A DNA stretch of 64,000 nucleotides, from assembly GCA_030743005.1 (NCBI GenBank), contig JASLTG010000007.1, positions 48,314 through 112,313 on the forward strand. Direction: 5' to 3'. The notes beneath the pieces were generated by a model. That model made no database searches. It was not told the DNA's origin and worked only from the letters and a program-made list of their open reading frames with translations. Positions 34,918 to 45,052 of the stretch are shown here, one piece after another (positions within the stretch are counted from its first letter, which is position 1; each line of letters opens with the position of its first letter). The translations under genes and the position numbers were made by a program. The DNA is from Acidimicrobiales bacterium (GTDB taxonomy: Bacteria > Actinomycetota > Acidimicrobiia > Acidimicrobiales > Poriferisodalaceae).

Positions 34918-36381
34918 ATGACCGATGACTTAATGCTCAAAAGCGCAGAGGAGTTATCTCGCCTCGTCCACTCCCGCAAAGTTAGTTCTCGGGAACTCCT
35001 AGAAGAAGCCATTGGGCGATATGAAGCCTTTAATCCGAAAGTTAATGCCGTCACCGGACACCAGATCGAAAATGCCCAACTAGAGGCAAACGAGGCAGAT
35101 GAAGCGACAGCTCGAGGCGAATCTCACGGTCCGTTCCACGGTCTGCCGGTGACCATAAAAGAGGCCTACGACTGGGTGGGTACGCCGTCAACATGGGGTA
35201 ACCCAGCATGGGCTGACAATTTCCCTAATTGCAACAGCCCCTCGGTTGACCGTTTGATCGGCGCCGGAGCCGTCATCTGGGCTAAGACCAACGTCCCGTT
35301 CATGCTGGGTGACTGGCAATCGTTCAACGACATCTATGGCTGCACCAACAACCCGTGGGATCTCAATCGAACACCAGGTGGCTCCTCAGGCGGATCAGCA
35401 GTCTCTTTGGCCACCGGAATGTCAGCACTAGAGATTGGGAGCGACATCGGTGCCTCAATTCGAAACCCAGCTCACTATTGCGGTGTGTTTGGACATAAAC
35501 CGACCATGGGTCTGATACCGCAAACCGGCCATGCTGCACCCGGAGTAGAAACAGTCGTCGATATTGCGGTCATGGGTCCTCTTGCCCGGAGCGCGAATGA
35601 TCTTGACCAAGCTCTTTCCGTGCTCGCTGGACCCGATGGTTTTGACGCGACTGGGTATCGAACTGAACTGCCTGAACCAAACAAGAAGTCACTTACTGAC
35701 TACAGAGTTGGAGTGTTACTGGAGAGTCCGGCGTGCGCTACTTCTACAGCACTTATCGATCATCTGCAGCACACCGTCGATGATCTGGCGGGGCTAGGAG
35801 TTGACGTGGTTCAAGCCGCACCTTCGATCAACCAGAACGAATTTTTCGAAAACTATTTGTTGTTGCTACGAGCAGCAACAGGTGTAGCGATAGGCGATGA
35901 GGCGTTCAACGATGCCTTACCAGGTCATGAAGGCTGGGAACAAGGAGAGCGGACCTACAGAAATTTGGTCGATCACGCCGCGCATATGACTCACCGGGAA
36001 TGGTATGCACTTCATCAGCAGCGAGAGCTCTACCGGAGAGATTGGTCGACCTTCTTCGAAGACTTTGATTTGCTCTTGTGTCCGGCAGCTGCGTCGACAG
36101 CTTTTGTGCATGACCACCAAGGGGAACGTCCAGATCGCACCATTGAAGTCAATGGTCAACAAGAGCCTGTTGTCGACCAATTATTTTGGGCTGGTTGGAG
36201 TTGCAGCGTTTACTTGCCCAGCACAGTGGCACCAGTTGGTCTCATCGACGGTTTACCTGTCGGATTACAGATCGTTGCGCCACACCTCCACGACAGAAGG
36301 TCAATCCATTTCGCGTCGCTAGTTGAAGCCGAACTAGGTGGATTTGTGACCCCACCGGGTTACGAGAGAATTGGAAATTAG
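34918..36381 (+). CDS. Amidase-signature hydrolase
   Basis: 487 aa. Catalytic Lys81 lies in VTIKEAYD, the cis-Ser in GGSSGGS (155-161) and the nucleophile Ser180 in GSDIGASIRNP. Follows the aminotransferase after 19 bases and precedes the thioesterase, suggesting an operon of three. It resembles the amidase at 48.4-49.9 kb along its whole length (both have the SSRELLE start, the R/W-rich SFFE-like segment before the last third, and the LPxTVxPxG loop), pointing to a duplication. Amide substrate unknown. Confidence 0.92.
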   Translation: MTDDLMLKSAEELSRLVHSRKVSSRELLEEAIGRYEAFNPKVNAVTGHQIENAQLEANEADEATARGESHGPFHGLPVTIKEAYDWVGTPSTWGNPAWADNFPNCNSPSVDRLIGAGAVIWAKTNVPFMLGDWQSFNDIYGCTNNPWDLNRTPGGSSGGSAVSLATGMSALEIGSDIGASIRNPAHYCGVFGHKPTMGLIPQTGHAAPGVETVVDIAVMGPLARSANDLDQALSVLAGPDGFDATGYRTELPEPNKKSLTDYRVGVLLESPACATSTALIDHLQHTVDDLAGLGVDVVQAAPSINQNEFFENYLLLLRAATGVAIGDEAFNDALPGHEGWEQGERTYRNLVDHAAHMTHREWYALHQQRELYRRDWSTFFEDFDLLLCPAAASTAFVHDHQGERPDRTIEVNGQQEPVVDQLFWAGWSCSVYLPSTVAPVGLIDGLPVGLQIVAPHLHDRRSIHFASLVEAELGGFVTPPGYERIGN

Positions 36382-36419
36382 GCGACAAAGGAGCGCCACT
36401 TCTGGCAGCCTGTTGGTCA

Positions 36420-37268
36420 GTGGACGACTCCCTCGATGACCTACTCGATCTTCTGTCTCTTTCGCAGCAAGAAGAGACAAAATTTGTGGGGCGCGGCTCC
36501 GGGCATGCCGGCTATGGCTTGTTCGGTGGACATCAACTAGCGCAAGCGATTGTCAGTGCCTACCGCTCAGTGGATGCTCAGCGCCGACTGAATTCTGTGC
36601 ACGGCTTTTTCCTACGCGGCGGTGACGGAAATCAAAACATCAGCTATGACGTTGAAAGCATCCGGGACGGACGAGCGTTTTGTCAACGACGAGTGACCGG
36701 CGTACAAAACGACAAACAGATTTTCGATTTAACAGCTTCATTCCATACTCCTGAAAATGGCCCTGGTGTGATCGCCCCCTCACCACCTCGTGGCGTTGAA
36801 CCTCCCGAAGGGCTACCTACCTTTGAGGAGTGCATGCAACAAGTCGGCCCTATCTTTGGTGAGGAATGGTCAGAGGGACCTCGACCGGTGGAATACCGAA
36901 TCGAGAATGCTCCCTGGGCTCCAAATGGACCCTCTGAACAAGGTGGTATCAACTTTTGGTTCCGGGCGCGGCGGCGCTTAACAGACGAACCCGAGATTCA
37001 CGCAGCGATCCTTGCCTACATGAGTGACGACTGTGTTGCGGACACCCTTTTGGTCCCTTATGGGCGTACTTGGGGCACCGAAGGGACCATGTTGGTCAGC
37101 TTGGATCACTCAATGTGGTTCCATGCCGAAGCGCGAGCTGATGAATGGATATACGTTGAGCAATGGCCAGTCGCAGCTTCAGGAGCGCGGGGCTTGGCAC
37201 AAGCTCGAATGTGGCAAAACGGTGAACTCGTAGTCTCGGTAGCTCAGGAAGCCTTAACTCGTTTCTAA
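36420..37268 (+). CDS. Acyl-CoA thioesterase II (TesB-like)
   Basis: 282 aa from a GTG. Two hotdog halves are visible: the first with GLFGGHQLAQAIVSAYRSV and VHGFFLRGGDGNQNISYDVE, the second with FRARRRLTDEPEIHAAILAYMSDD and LVSLDHSMWFH, whose Asp and His-region match TesB. It should hydrolyse medium to long acyl-CoA in the cytosol. It overlaps the stop of the convergent hydrolase by four bases. Confidence 0.9.
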   Translation: MDDSLDDLLDLLSLSQQEETKFVGRGSGHAGYGLFGGHQLAQAIVSAYRSVDAQRRLNSVHGFFLRGGDGNQNISYDVESIRDGRAFCQRRVTGVQNDKQIFDLTASFHTPENGPGVIAPSPPRGVEPPEGLPTFEECMQQVGPIFGEEWSEGPRPVEYRIENAPWAPNGPSEQGGINFWFRARRRLTDEPEIHAAILAYMSDDCVADTLLVPYGRTWGTEGTMLVSLDHSMWFHAEARADEWIYVEQWPVAASGARGLAQARMWQNGELVVSVAQEALTRF

Positions 37269-38122
37269 GCTCTGGCAGGTGTGTCGATGAACCAGGCGCG
37301 GAGCGAGTCGGCCACGCGTTCCAACGAAGCGAAACATCCGAAGTGATTAGAGCCAGTGAATACCTCTAGAGAACCTGAGGGGAGACGTTCCGCTATTGAT
37401 GCAGCAGCAGTTGAAGGACGATCTTGGCCAGCGCCTCCGTATGCAACTAAGACGTCTATCGCAACTTGAGATAAACGGTCCCAGCCCTGTTGGAGGAATT
37501 GCTCAAATGCTCTTGATTCAAGCAACGGGTCACATGCCAGTTCTATGGAACCGTCGGAGCGATCAACGAAACCGTGACGGACGTATGCCTCCAAGCAGTC
37601 CTGATGTACTTCGTTTAACGGCGGGCGAGTGCTGTATCGATTGATCACTTCTTCCCGTGAAGGAAAAATTGAGCGTCGACGTTTTGTTGCCTCAACGAAA
37701 TTGATTGATCCTGCAGGGCGATCTTCTGTACGTTCGAAAAGAATCGGCTCATAAACCCATGCTCGTTCGAAGGCACCGGGACGCTCAAGGCTCGTAAGAA
37801 TGCTGGTGGCTCCGCCCATTGAATGACCGACCACCCATGCGTCTTGAAGGTCGAAAGCATCCACCACCGATGTCAGATCCGCCACCATGCGGTGATCAAA
37901 AAAATTGATGTCGGAGGGACTGGTGGTTGCCCCGTGAGCGCGTAGATCGACACAAATTGCTCTGAAGTCGCTACCGAGCCTATTGATTATTGGCTCCCAC
38001 ATTCTGGAAACGAGACCTGTTCCGTGGACGAAGAGTGTCGGATGTCCTGCGCCCCCGTAATCGTGCACGGCAACTTGGACCTGGTCTTCAGAAGAGACAA
38101 AATGGCTGTGAGGTTCACGCAT
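37265..38122 (-). CDS. Alpha/beta hydrolase (Ser nucleophile)
   Basis: 285 aa from the ATG at 38122, which lies 13 bases after the CoA-transferase stop; a GTG at 38221 would overlap that gene. Oxyanion loop LFVHGTGLVSRMW, nucleophile Ser in GHSMGGATS, and late His in TGSNHFGCFA. Last gene of the long minus-strand run that begins at 47.5 kb. Ester or C-C bond substrate unknown. Confidence 0.87.
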   Translation of the reverse strand: MREPHSHFVSSEDQVQVAVHDYGGAGHPTLFVHGTGLVSRMWEPIINRLGSDFRAICVDLRAHGATTSPSDINFFDHRMVADLTSVVDAFDLQDAWVVGHSMGGATSILTSLERPGAFERAWVYEPILFERTEDRPAGSINFVEATKRRRSIFPSREEVINRYSTRPPLNEVHQDCLEAYVRHGFVDRSDGSIELACDPLLESRAFEQFLQQGWDRLSQVAIDVLVAYGGAGQDRPSTAAASIAERLPSGSLEVFTGSNHFGCFASLERVADSLRAWFIDTPARA

Positions 38123-38135
38123 AGACAGAAGCCAT

Positions 38136-39317
38136 TCAGGCAACGATATTTTGGTCGTGTAATTCTTTGATCGCGCCTTGGCTGAACCCCAATTGGGCGA
38201 GTATTTCGTCGGTGTGTTCACCTTTGCCTGGTGAGTGGCGAGTTAGAGCTGTCGGAGTTCCACTGAACCTTGCCGGCGGTTTCACTGTCTTGATCGGCCC
38301 TGCGGTGGGATGTGTTTCGGTAACGATGATGTCGTTGTGTAGGACCTGAGGATCGTCAAATACCTCTTGGCGCGAAATCACCCTGGCACATGGCACATCT
38401 GCTGTCTCTAACGCTGATAGGGCATCACTAGTCGACATAGTTTTGAGGGTTGCCGCGAATTCCGATCTTTGGGCATCAGCATTTTGCAAGCGCGCGTCGC
38501 GGGTAGCAAAGCGTGGGTCCTCAGCTAATTCTGGTCTCCCCAATGCTTCACAGGCGCCCTGGTATTGGTCAAAGTTCACCCAGTTCGCAGCAATCTGACC
38601 GTCAGCGGTATCCCACGGTTCATACCATTCGCTATAGGTGGGCGCTGAACGGCCTTCGGGTAGTGATTCGTTCCAGAAGACTTCCAGCCACATCCAATGA
38701 AGCATTGCATCGAGTAACGCGAGTTCAATATGTTGCCCTCCGGCTCCGTTGGAACGGGCAACTAATGCTGCAAGCACAGCGTTTGCTCCGGCCATGGCTG
38801 TCGTTTTGTCAGCTACCACAGCTTTGACGTATGTGCCATTTTGGGCCTCCGCCATCCCTGAAATAGCCTGGATAATTGGATCATAGACAGGTCGATCTGC
38901 GTAGGGTCCGCTCGGGCCAAAACCGGACACCGAGAGGTATACCAAATCTGGATTGACCGCAGACAGAGCCGGATAGTCAATCTTTAGACGCTCTGCTACT
39001 CCTGGTCGAAAGTTCTGTATAAACACATCAGCTTCTGAAACGAGCTGCAACAAAATATCGCGCCCAGCATCGGAACGAATATCAAGGTCCATTCCTCTCT
39101 TATTTCGGTGCATATGAACCCAACATCCGGATTGGTCTCCGTTGATTGCGCCGGTCATCCGCATCACATCTGGAACGCCGACCTTCTCAACGAAAACGAC
39201 TTCGGCCCCTAATTCAGCCAACCAAGAACTCACCCACGGTCCAGCTACGGCGCTGGATACATCAACGACTTTTATGCCAGCTAACGGACCGTTGCTGGCT
39301 GCTTGTGGGTCCTTCAC
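38136..39317 (-). CDS. CaiB/BaiF (family III) CoA-transferase
   Basis: About 393 aa from a GTG at 39317, which has GGAG spaced 9 bases and avoids overlap with the preceding hydrolase; a TTG at 39332 is the alternative. The N-terminal KVVDVSSAVAGPW and the ELGAEVVFVEK fold start are typical, and the catalytic Asp lies in PVYDPIIQAISGM. Transfers CoA between carboxylic acids, for example carnitine, formyl or bile-acid derivatives in relatives. Here placed at the end of the methylamine-type operon. Confidence 0.92.
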   Translation of the reverse strand: MKDPQAASNGPLAGIKVVDVSSAVAGPWVSSWLAELGAEVVFVEKVGVPDVMRMTGAINGDQSGCWVHMHRNKRGMDLDIRSDAGRDILLQLVSEADVFIQNFRPGVAERLKIDYPALSAVNPDLVYLSVSGFGPSGPYADRPVYDPIIQAISGMAEAQNGTYVKAVVADKTTAMAGANAVLAALVARSNGAGGQHIELALLDAMLHWMWLEVFWNESLPEGRSAPTYSEWYEPWDTADGQIAANWVNFDQYQGACEALGRPELAEDPRFATRDARLQNADAQRSEFAATLKTMSTSDALSALETADVPCARVISRQEVFDDPQVLHNDIIVTETHPTAGPIKTVKPPARFSGTPTALTRHSPGKGEHTDEILAQLGFSQGAIKELHDQNIVA

Positions 39318-39321
39318 GGGA

Positions 39322-40119
39322 TTAGGCTCCAAGGTTTGAGTGCTTCGTGATGAAATCTACTGCCGCTCGGTTCCACCCTTTTGGATCGTGAGCGTTAACT
39401 GCGTGAGATGCTGGTAACTCAACGATCTCGACTTGAGGGATGAGTTGTACTTGAGGCAAATGTTTTTGGAAGCGTTGCTCTTCGATGCCGTTGGTAAATA
39501 GAACAGGGACCGAAATTTCTCGCAACGATTTTCCCAAAGGCAATGCGAAGTTTGTGATCCGAAACGAAGAGGAGATGCCTTTGGCAGAATGTTCGCCGAA
39601 TTCCTGATCCAACAAGCTGAGTGTTTCGTCTGCGATGCGCTTCGAACGGCCCGGGTTGATCCAGCTGTCACGAAGACATTCAACCCCTTCCTCATCTACC
39701 TGATCAGCAAGTTTGCTTACCATCGTGCGATTGCGTTCCTGCCATTCAATTGGGTCGGCAAAGCCTGAGGCCGAATTGGTGATAACCATCCCTGCAACCC
39801 TGTGAGGGCGTGCAACTGCGTAATGCATGACGAGTGCAGCACCCATTGATTGACCGACGAGCCAAACGGTGTCGACACCTAGCTCCTGGCGGATCCGATC
39901 GAATTCTTCAACGTACCCCGACGGCTCATATTGAGCAGGGTCATCTGGGCTGGGTGAACGCCCATGTCCCCACAATTCGATGACCACCGGTCGACAAACT
40001 TCTTGCAGAGCAGAAAGATTGTCATTCCAATAGGAGCGACTACCCAAGGCCCCGTGAACCAAAAGGGCTACTGGGCCCTCCCCTTGGTGGACTACGGCAT
40101 GTAATTGTTTGTCGTTCAC
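39322..40119 (-). CDS. Alpha/beta hydrolase
   Basis: 265 aa. LLVHGALGSRSYW oxyanion loop, Ser nucleophile in VGQSMGAALV, and His in LPASHAVNAHDP. The cap region is helical. It lies 54 bases after the EamA transporter gene and directly before the CoA-transferase gene on the same strand. No substrate can be inferred beyond an ester, lactone or thioester. Confidence 0.87.
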   Translation of the reverse strand: MNDKQLHAVVHQGEGPVALLVHGALGSRSYWNDNLSALQEVCRPVVIELWGHGRSPSPDDPAQYEPSGYVEEFDRIRQELGVDTVWLVGQSMGAALVMHYAVARPHRVAGMVITNSASGFADPIEWQERNRTMVSKLADQVDEEGVECLRDSWINPGRSKRIADETLSLLDQEFGEHSAKGISSSFRITNFALPLGKSLREISVPVLFTNGIEEQRFQKHLPQVQLIPQVEIVELPASHAVNAHDPKGWNRAAVDFITKHSNLGA

Positions 40120-40173
40120 TGCCAGCCATCATGGCATTACAACGAAGGTAATTGTCCTATCGTCAATCTGGAA

Positions 40174-41043
40174 TTAACTGGTAGCAGGGCTTCCGCGGAG
40201 GCCGAGAGTCGCATGAACAAGCAATACGGCGAGCACTAAACAACCCCCTGTTATCGCTCTACCTGAAATTGTTTCCCCGACGACCCAAGCTGCGAACAGT
40301 GGGCTGAGCGCGGTTTCTCCCAAAATGAGAAGTGCAGTTTCTGGGCTTGGTAATAGGCGACCACCCAAAGTGATGAGCGCCATAGCTGTAGGCAGAATGA
40401 TCAGGCCAAGTACAAGTAAGAGTGCGAGATCTTTGGAGGACAACGCCGCGCTGGTCCCCGCCAATGCCAAAGCGATGCAACCTAAGAAGCCACCGCAGGC
40501 TGCTGTTGGCAGCATGTCGAGATGTTTGTTCATGCGGATAATCGTCAGATTGGCAGAGAAACCAAGGGAACAGCACAGAGCAAAAAGGTTCCCGTCGTCG
40601 AACAGTCCTCCCGACGCGCCGCCCACGGCTATAGCAACTCCGATTAAGGCGAAGGGCATCGACAGGAGTGTCCGACGAGCAACAGCAACTCCCGCCACGG
40701 TTCGGGTCCAAATAGCAGCCCAAAAGGGTGATAGGGCGAGTATTAACAACACATTCGACACAGGTGCGCGATCCACCGCTACCACGAACAGAATGGTCCC
40801 CGACCCGGACAAGATGCTGCTGACGACGCCCCATGGTCCAAGTGACGTCACAAGGTGAGGAAGTCTTCGTTTGTAACGACCCAAGAGGAAGACGCTTAAC
40901 GAAAGCCCGAGGAGCCCTGTCCTCCACATAGCGTTAGTCATGCTCGGAGCATCAACGAGTCGAACAAAAGTCGCATCAGGAATGATGGCTGCAACTCCAA
41001 GAGAAGTGAGCAGTAGACCTCGTCGATGTTCTGCGGTCGCCAC
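40174..41043 (-). CDS. EamA-family (DMT) transporter
   Basis: 289 aa with about ten hydrophobic helices in two repeats of five, the EamA arrangement; the second repeat starts near LLPTAACGGFLGCIALALAG and carries LLILGETALSPLFAAWVVGE, the typical P/E signature before the last helices. It starts 2 bases after the MttB-family stop, so it is coupled and may carry a substrate or product of the operon. Export or uptake cannot be decided. Confidence 0.88.
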   Translation of the reverse strand: MATAEHRRGLLLTSLGVAAIIPDATFVRLVDAPSMTNAMWRTGLLGLSLSVFLLGRYKRRLPHLVTSLGPWGVVSSILSGSGTILFVVAVDRAPVSNVLLILALSPFWAAIWTRTVAGVAVARRTLLSMPFALIGVAIAVGGASGGLFDDGNLFALCCSLGFSANLTIIRMNKHLDMLPTAACGGFLGCIALALAGTSAALSSKDLALLLVLGLIILPTAMALITLGGRLLPSPETALLILGETALSPLFAAWVVGETISGRAITGGCLVLAVLLVHATLGLRGSPATS

Positions 41044-41045
41044 TC

Positions 41046-42596
41046 TTAGGTTCGGTCCAAGTGAATTGGAAACATCTCGCGAATTAATTGATCAGCGGCG
41101 GTGTCGATATGGGAGGGAGGCGGGAGCGACAAGATCTCGTTCACTCTGCGGTGGGCGCGTTGGCGAACGTCTAACGAACCCGCATCTGACCAATCTTCAG
41201 GACTTGAGCGATCGCTAACTGAGGGATAGAGGTACTCGGTCTGCATGACCTGAAGAGTTTGCTCATGGCCGAGAAAGTGTCCTGCGCCCTCTACGACATC
41301 TTGGATCACTTGGAGCGAGAGTGTGTCTGAGTCCACCTCTATACCCCTAATGGTCCGAGCCACGGCCCCTAGTAGATCGTTATCAATGACCAAAGTTTCT
41401 AAAGAGCACGCAAGGAGCGACGCCAACATCCCGGCTGATTCAAATACGACGTTTGCTCCTGCCTGAGCGGCCAAAGTGACGGTCGTTCCTTTTTCGTGCC
41501 CGGCCTGCTGATCAGGAAGCTTTGAATCTGCCATCCCGGCCGCGACTCCCGACGGTAGACCGATCCAATTGATTAACTGGGCAGCAGCGGCATTCAGTAA
41601 AGCTTCCTCGCCTGACCCACCTGACATAGCGCCGGTGCGAAGATCAGAAACGAATGGCCACATACCGACGGTGCAGGGGTGTCCCGGAGACAGCAGGTTG
41701 ACGCAGGTAAGACCAGCGAGACACTCAGCCAAAGCTTGGCTCAGAGAACCAGCCAGAGTTGCGGGAGAAGTCGCTCCAGCTTGACCTGCCGACAACAAGT
41801 TGACCGGCATTCCGACACGAACTTGTTCTGCCATACAAAGAGCTGATTCTTCAGCAAATCTGAGTGGCGGAACGACGAAGGTGTTGTTTGCAATGCAGAA
41901 CGGTCGTTTTCGAAACTCGTCAGCGTGGGGATCGCCGGTAAGCGCGATATTGAACATTTGCGCAACTTCATGCACATGCTCGGGTTGGAAGAAAGAAGTA
42001 CCGATTGGCTTGGTCGTACTGCACAACACTGCGTACGCGGTGTTTAAGTCCAGTTCTCTGGATGTTTCAAGGTCGCGGGCCACCACCGTTCTGACATAAA
42101 TGTCTATATGTTCGAGCGCGTCAATAACGCGTCCGATTTCGTACAAATCTCGTAGCGTGCTCGATCGAAAAGTCGAACTGTCATGATCCAGCATCAAGAC
42201 GGCTGCACCAGCAGTAGAGAAATGAACTCTTTGCCCTCCAATGTTGACGTCGCGATCCGAAGAAAATCCATGAAGAGTGAATTCCTTGGCCGCGGTATCA
42301 ATGGTGGAACGAATCAGGTCCTTCGGGAAACGAAGACGTTTATCGTCACCAAAGCTGCCACCGGCGGAGACAACTAAGTCGATGAACTCTGGAGTCGCTT
42401 GCCCCATACCAAGGTCTTGAAGAAGCGTTAAAGCAGCATCGAATATTTGTGTCATCTGTTCGCTGCTGAGTGGCTGGTATGCGCCACCGTTCATTCCCGG
42501 CTGAACCGCTCTTTCTTCAGAGGGGATTTCTGCTAAACGCTTCGCTACTCGAGCGCTCCTACCTCCGGCTCGACGAACGGAATCTTTGCCAGCCAT
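41046..42596 (-). CDS. Trimethylamine methyltransferase (MttB/MtgB) superfamily protein
   Basis: 516 aa. The TIM-barrel MttB family is recognised from the opening MNGGAYQPLSSEQMTQIFDAALTLLQDLGM, FSTAGAAVLMLDHD, NTFVVPPLRFAEESA and GLPSGVAAGMADSKLPDQQAGHEKG. There is no in-frame TAG, so it is the non-pyrrolysine form, like glycine betaine methyltransferase MtgB. No corrinoid protein gene is adjacent, so the methyl acceptor is unclear. It is one base-group away from the flavoprotein gene above (4 bases) and the transporter below, fitting demethylation of a quaternary amine or a related N-methyl compound. Confidence 0.88.
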   Translation of the reverse strand: MAGKDSVRRAGGRSARVAKRLAEIPSEERAVQPGMNGGAYQPLSSEQMTQIFDAALTLLQDLGMGQATPEFIDLVVSAGGSFGDDKRLRFPKDLIRSTIDTAAKEFTLHGFSSDRDVNIGGQRVHFSTAGAAVLMLDHDSSTFRSSTLRDLYEIGRVIDALEHIDIYVRTVVARDLETSRELDLNTAYAVLCSTTKPIGTSFFQPEHVHEVAQMFNIALTGDPHADEFRKRPFCIANNTFVVPPLRFAEESALCMAEQVRVGMPVNLLSAGQAGATSPATLAGSLSQALAECLAGLTCVNLLSPGHPCTVGMWPFVSDLRTGAMSGGSGEEALLNAAAAQLINWIGLPSGVAAGMADSKLPDQQAGHEKGTTVTLAAQAGANVVFESAGMLASLLACSLETLVIDNDLLGAVARTIRGIEVDSDTLSLQVIQDVVEGAGHFLGHEQTLQVMQTEYLYPSVSDRSSPEDWSDAGSLDVRQRAHRRVNEILSLPPPSHIDTAADQLIREMFPIHLDRT

Positions 42597-42600
42597 TGCT

Positions 42601-45012
42601 CTAGACCCGCAACTTCTTGTTCAGTGGGTCAACGGCAGCAGCATCAAGAACTGATGCCTGGCGCCTATCTCCCATGATCTGGATTTCGAAAACGGAACCA
42701 GGTTCTTCGAACTTGGGATGCACATAGGCGAAAGCCAGACTTTTGTTTGTGCTGTGGCTCCAAGTTCCGCTGGTTGTTATGCCGATCAACGTGTCACCTG
42801 AATAAACAGGTTCATTACCGCGGCATTCAGCGTCGTCAGTGTTGACCTCGCAATAGACGAGGACCATGTCCAGTTCCTCTCCAGAGCGACTGACAACAAC
42901 GTCTTTTCCAATGAAATTTTTTGATTGATCAACGAATCGTTCGAGCCGGGCCTCGATAGGGGTAATTTCGGTGGTGAGTTCAGAACCCCAGGCCTTGTAG
43001 GCCTTTTCAATGCGCATTTCGTTCATCGCGTAACTTCCGTAATGAACCATTGAGTGAGGTGTCCCGGAGTCGATAAGGGCATCGTAGAGGTGGAGCATCG
43101 AATCAATCGGGTGATGAAGTTCCCACCCCAGCTCACCGACATAGCTAACCCGCAGCGCTATGCACGGGACGCCAGCGACCTCAATCTCCTGTCCGGTTAG
43201 CCAAGGAAAATTTTGGGTGGAGAGATCAGCATCGGTGAGAGGCTGGATGACTTCCCTTGACAGTGGACCGCTTACAGCCAAAATAGCCAGTTCGTCGGTC
43301 ATATCCTGAACGGTGACATCTTCGCCCTCAACGACGTGCTGTGTGAGCCAGTCACGGTCATGAAGTTGGCCCATTATCGAGCTGTTCAGATAGAAGCGTT
43401 CAGATCCGAGACGAGTGATTGTCATCTCGCATTCGATACCACCCTGAGACGTCAACATATGTGAGAGCCGGATACCGCCATTCTTGGTTGGAAGCTTGTT
43501 GGCAGCCAGCCGATCAAGCAAAGACGCAGCGTTCCTGCCTGATACTTCAAGCTTTGAGAACGCCGTAAGGTCAGCGATACCGACCCTTTCACGGGTTCCC
43601 GTCACCTCTATACCCACCGCGTCAAGAGCGTTTGATCGTCGAAAAGAGTGCTCTTCTGTTGCACCAAAATATTGAGGTCTTTCCCAACCGAAAATTTCCA
43701 TCCATTGAGCATCTAGTTCGCAGAAGCGGTCGTATACCGGAGTCGGTTTTATTGGGCGTCCAGCGAATCTTTGCTCACCGGGAAGCCGCACCTGATACAT
43801 CTCGTGGAATTCGTCGATCGCTTTCGCTTCGGCGTAAGGCCCCTTGGGGTATGTATGAGGTCCAAAGCGTCGCGGGTCCATCTCAGCGACATTGATTTCT
43901 GTCTGACCGTGAACCATCCACTGAGCCAAATACTTTCCTACACCCGGTCCTTGCGTCACTCCGATCGACGCACCAGCGCACACCCAATAATTCTTTAGTC
44001 CCGGTGCGGGACCCATCAGATATCCAGAATCAGGGGTATGAGTGATAGGTCCAGAGACCGTGGTGCGGATCCCTGCCTCACCGAATACTGGAATGCGTTG
44101 GGCAGCGAGTTCAAGCCATGGCATTAGGACATCGTGATCGGGTGGAGTCAAATAAAAATGCAGATCCCAGTCGATGCCGTCTACTCCGTAGGTCTTGGCT
44201 CCGGCGCGTTCGTAGGGCCCAATGATCAAGCCGTCGATCTCTCGCCGGTAATAGCACGACGCGCGGGGATCTCGGATGACAGGCAAATCGAAATCCAAGG
44301 CGGCGACCTCTGGGATTGCCTCAGTCACCAGATATTGGTGAATGACAGAAACGATAGGAACGTCGTAACCGACCATCTCACCTAATTGCGGGGCATAGCA
44401 GCCAGCTGCATTCACGACGTGTTCTGCGACTAACTGACCTTTGTCAGTCGTTATCTCCCAGCGACTATCGGGGAGTTGCCGCATGCTGGTTACCAAAGTG
44501 TGACGTCGAATCTGAGCCCCTAACTGCCTGGCACCCTTCGCCATAGCGTTGGTTGAGCTACTCGGATCACTCCAACCGTCATTTGGGGTCCAAAACCCCA
44601 GCTTCACATCATCAACATTTAGCAGTGGCTGGCGTCTAAGGATCTCTTCAGGAGAAATAAGGTGGCTTTCCACACCAACGAGATCCAGCATTCCTTGGAC
44701 ATAACGAAACCAGTCGACTTCGTTATCTGTGAGCGCCAGACGAATCGCCCCGGTGGGATGCCACCCCGCGAACAAACCGGTCTCTTCTTCGAGGCGGTCG
44801 TAAAGCAGAGGTGCCTCAGCGTGAACCTTTGCCATATTTAGGCTGCCAATGAAATGGGGGACTAAACCTGCCGCATGCCAGGTAGACCCTGAAGTCAGTT
44901 CGCCTTTTTCGAGTAACGCTATGTTGGTCCACCCTTCATGAGCGAGGTGATACAACAGCCCTACCCCCATGGCACCACCACCAATGATCGCTACCTGAAC
45001 CTCGTCGTTCAT
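42601..45012 (-). CDS. Dimethylglycine/sarcosine dehydrogenase-like flavoprotein with GcvT domain
   Basis: 803 aa. The FAD-binding DAO-type domain (about 1-400) begins with VAIIGGGAMGVGLLYHL; His46 in STWHAAGL is the position where mammalian dimethylglycine dehydrogenase is covalently linked to FAD. A linker/FAD-C domain follows and the C-terminal half (about 430-800) is a GcvT-like aminomethyltransferase that passes formaldehyde equivalents to tetrahydrofolate. Oxidises an N-methyl amino acid such as dimethylglycine or sarcosine. A similar gene is next upstream, suggesting successive N-demethylation. Confidence 0.92.
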   Translation of the reverse strand: MNDEVQVAIIGGGAMGVGLLYHLAHEGWTNIALLEKGELTSGSTWHAAGLVPHFIGSLNMAKVHAEAPLLYDRLEEETGLFAGWHPTGAIRLALTDNEVDWFRYVQGMLDLVGVESHLISPEEILRRQPLLNVDDVKLGFWTPNDGWSDPSSSTNAMAKGARQLGAQIRRHTLVTSMRQLPDSRWEITTDKGQLVAEHVVNAAGCYAPQLGEMVGYDVPIVSVIHQYLVTEAIPEVAALDFDLPVIRDPRASCYYRREIDGLIIGPYERAGAKTYGVDGIDWDLHFYLTPPDHDVLMPWLELAAQRIPVFGEAGIRTTVSGPITHTPDSGYLMGPAPGLKNYWVCAGASIGVTQGPGVGKYLAQWMVHGQTEINVAEMDPRRFGPHTYPKGPYAEAKAIDEFHEMYQVRLPGEQRFAGRPIKPTPVYDRFCELDAQWMEIFGWERPQYFGATEEHSFRRSNALDAVGIEVTGTRERVGIADLTAFSKLEVSGRNAASLLDRLAANKLPTKNGGIRLSHMLTSQGGIECEMTITRLGSERFYLNSSIMGQLHDRDWLTQHVVEGEDVTVQDMTDELAILAVSGPLSREVIQPLTDADLSTQNFPWLTGQEIEVAGVPCIALRVSYVGELGWELHHPIDSMLHLYDALIDSGTPHSMVHYGSYAMNEMRIEKAYKAWGSELTTEITPIEARLERFVDQSKNFIGKDVVVSRSGEELDMVLVYCEVNTDDAECRGNEPVYSGDTLIGITTSGTWSHSTNKSLAFAYVHPKFEEPGSVFEIQIMGDRRQASVLDAAAVDPLNKKLRV

Positions 45013-45052
45013 CTCCCCATCTTCTTTTCTGCTTCGCCGAATATTTCTGTGA

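Noticed and set aside
40259..40927. 222-aa minus frame inside the EamA gene
   Set aside because: Arg/Cys-rich shadow of the transporter in another frame, no family features.
41046..42596. Pyrrolysine use in the MttB homolog
   Set aside because: The frame has no in-frame TAG at all, so it is the non-pyrrolysine form.
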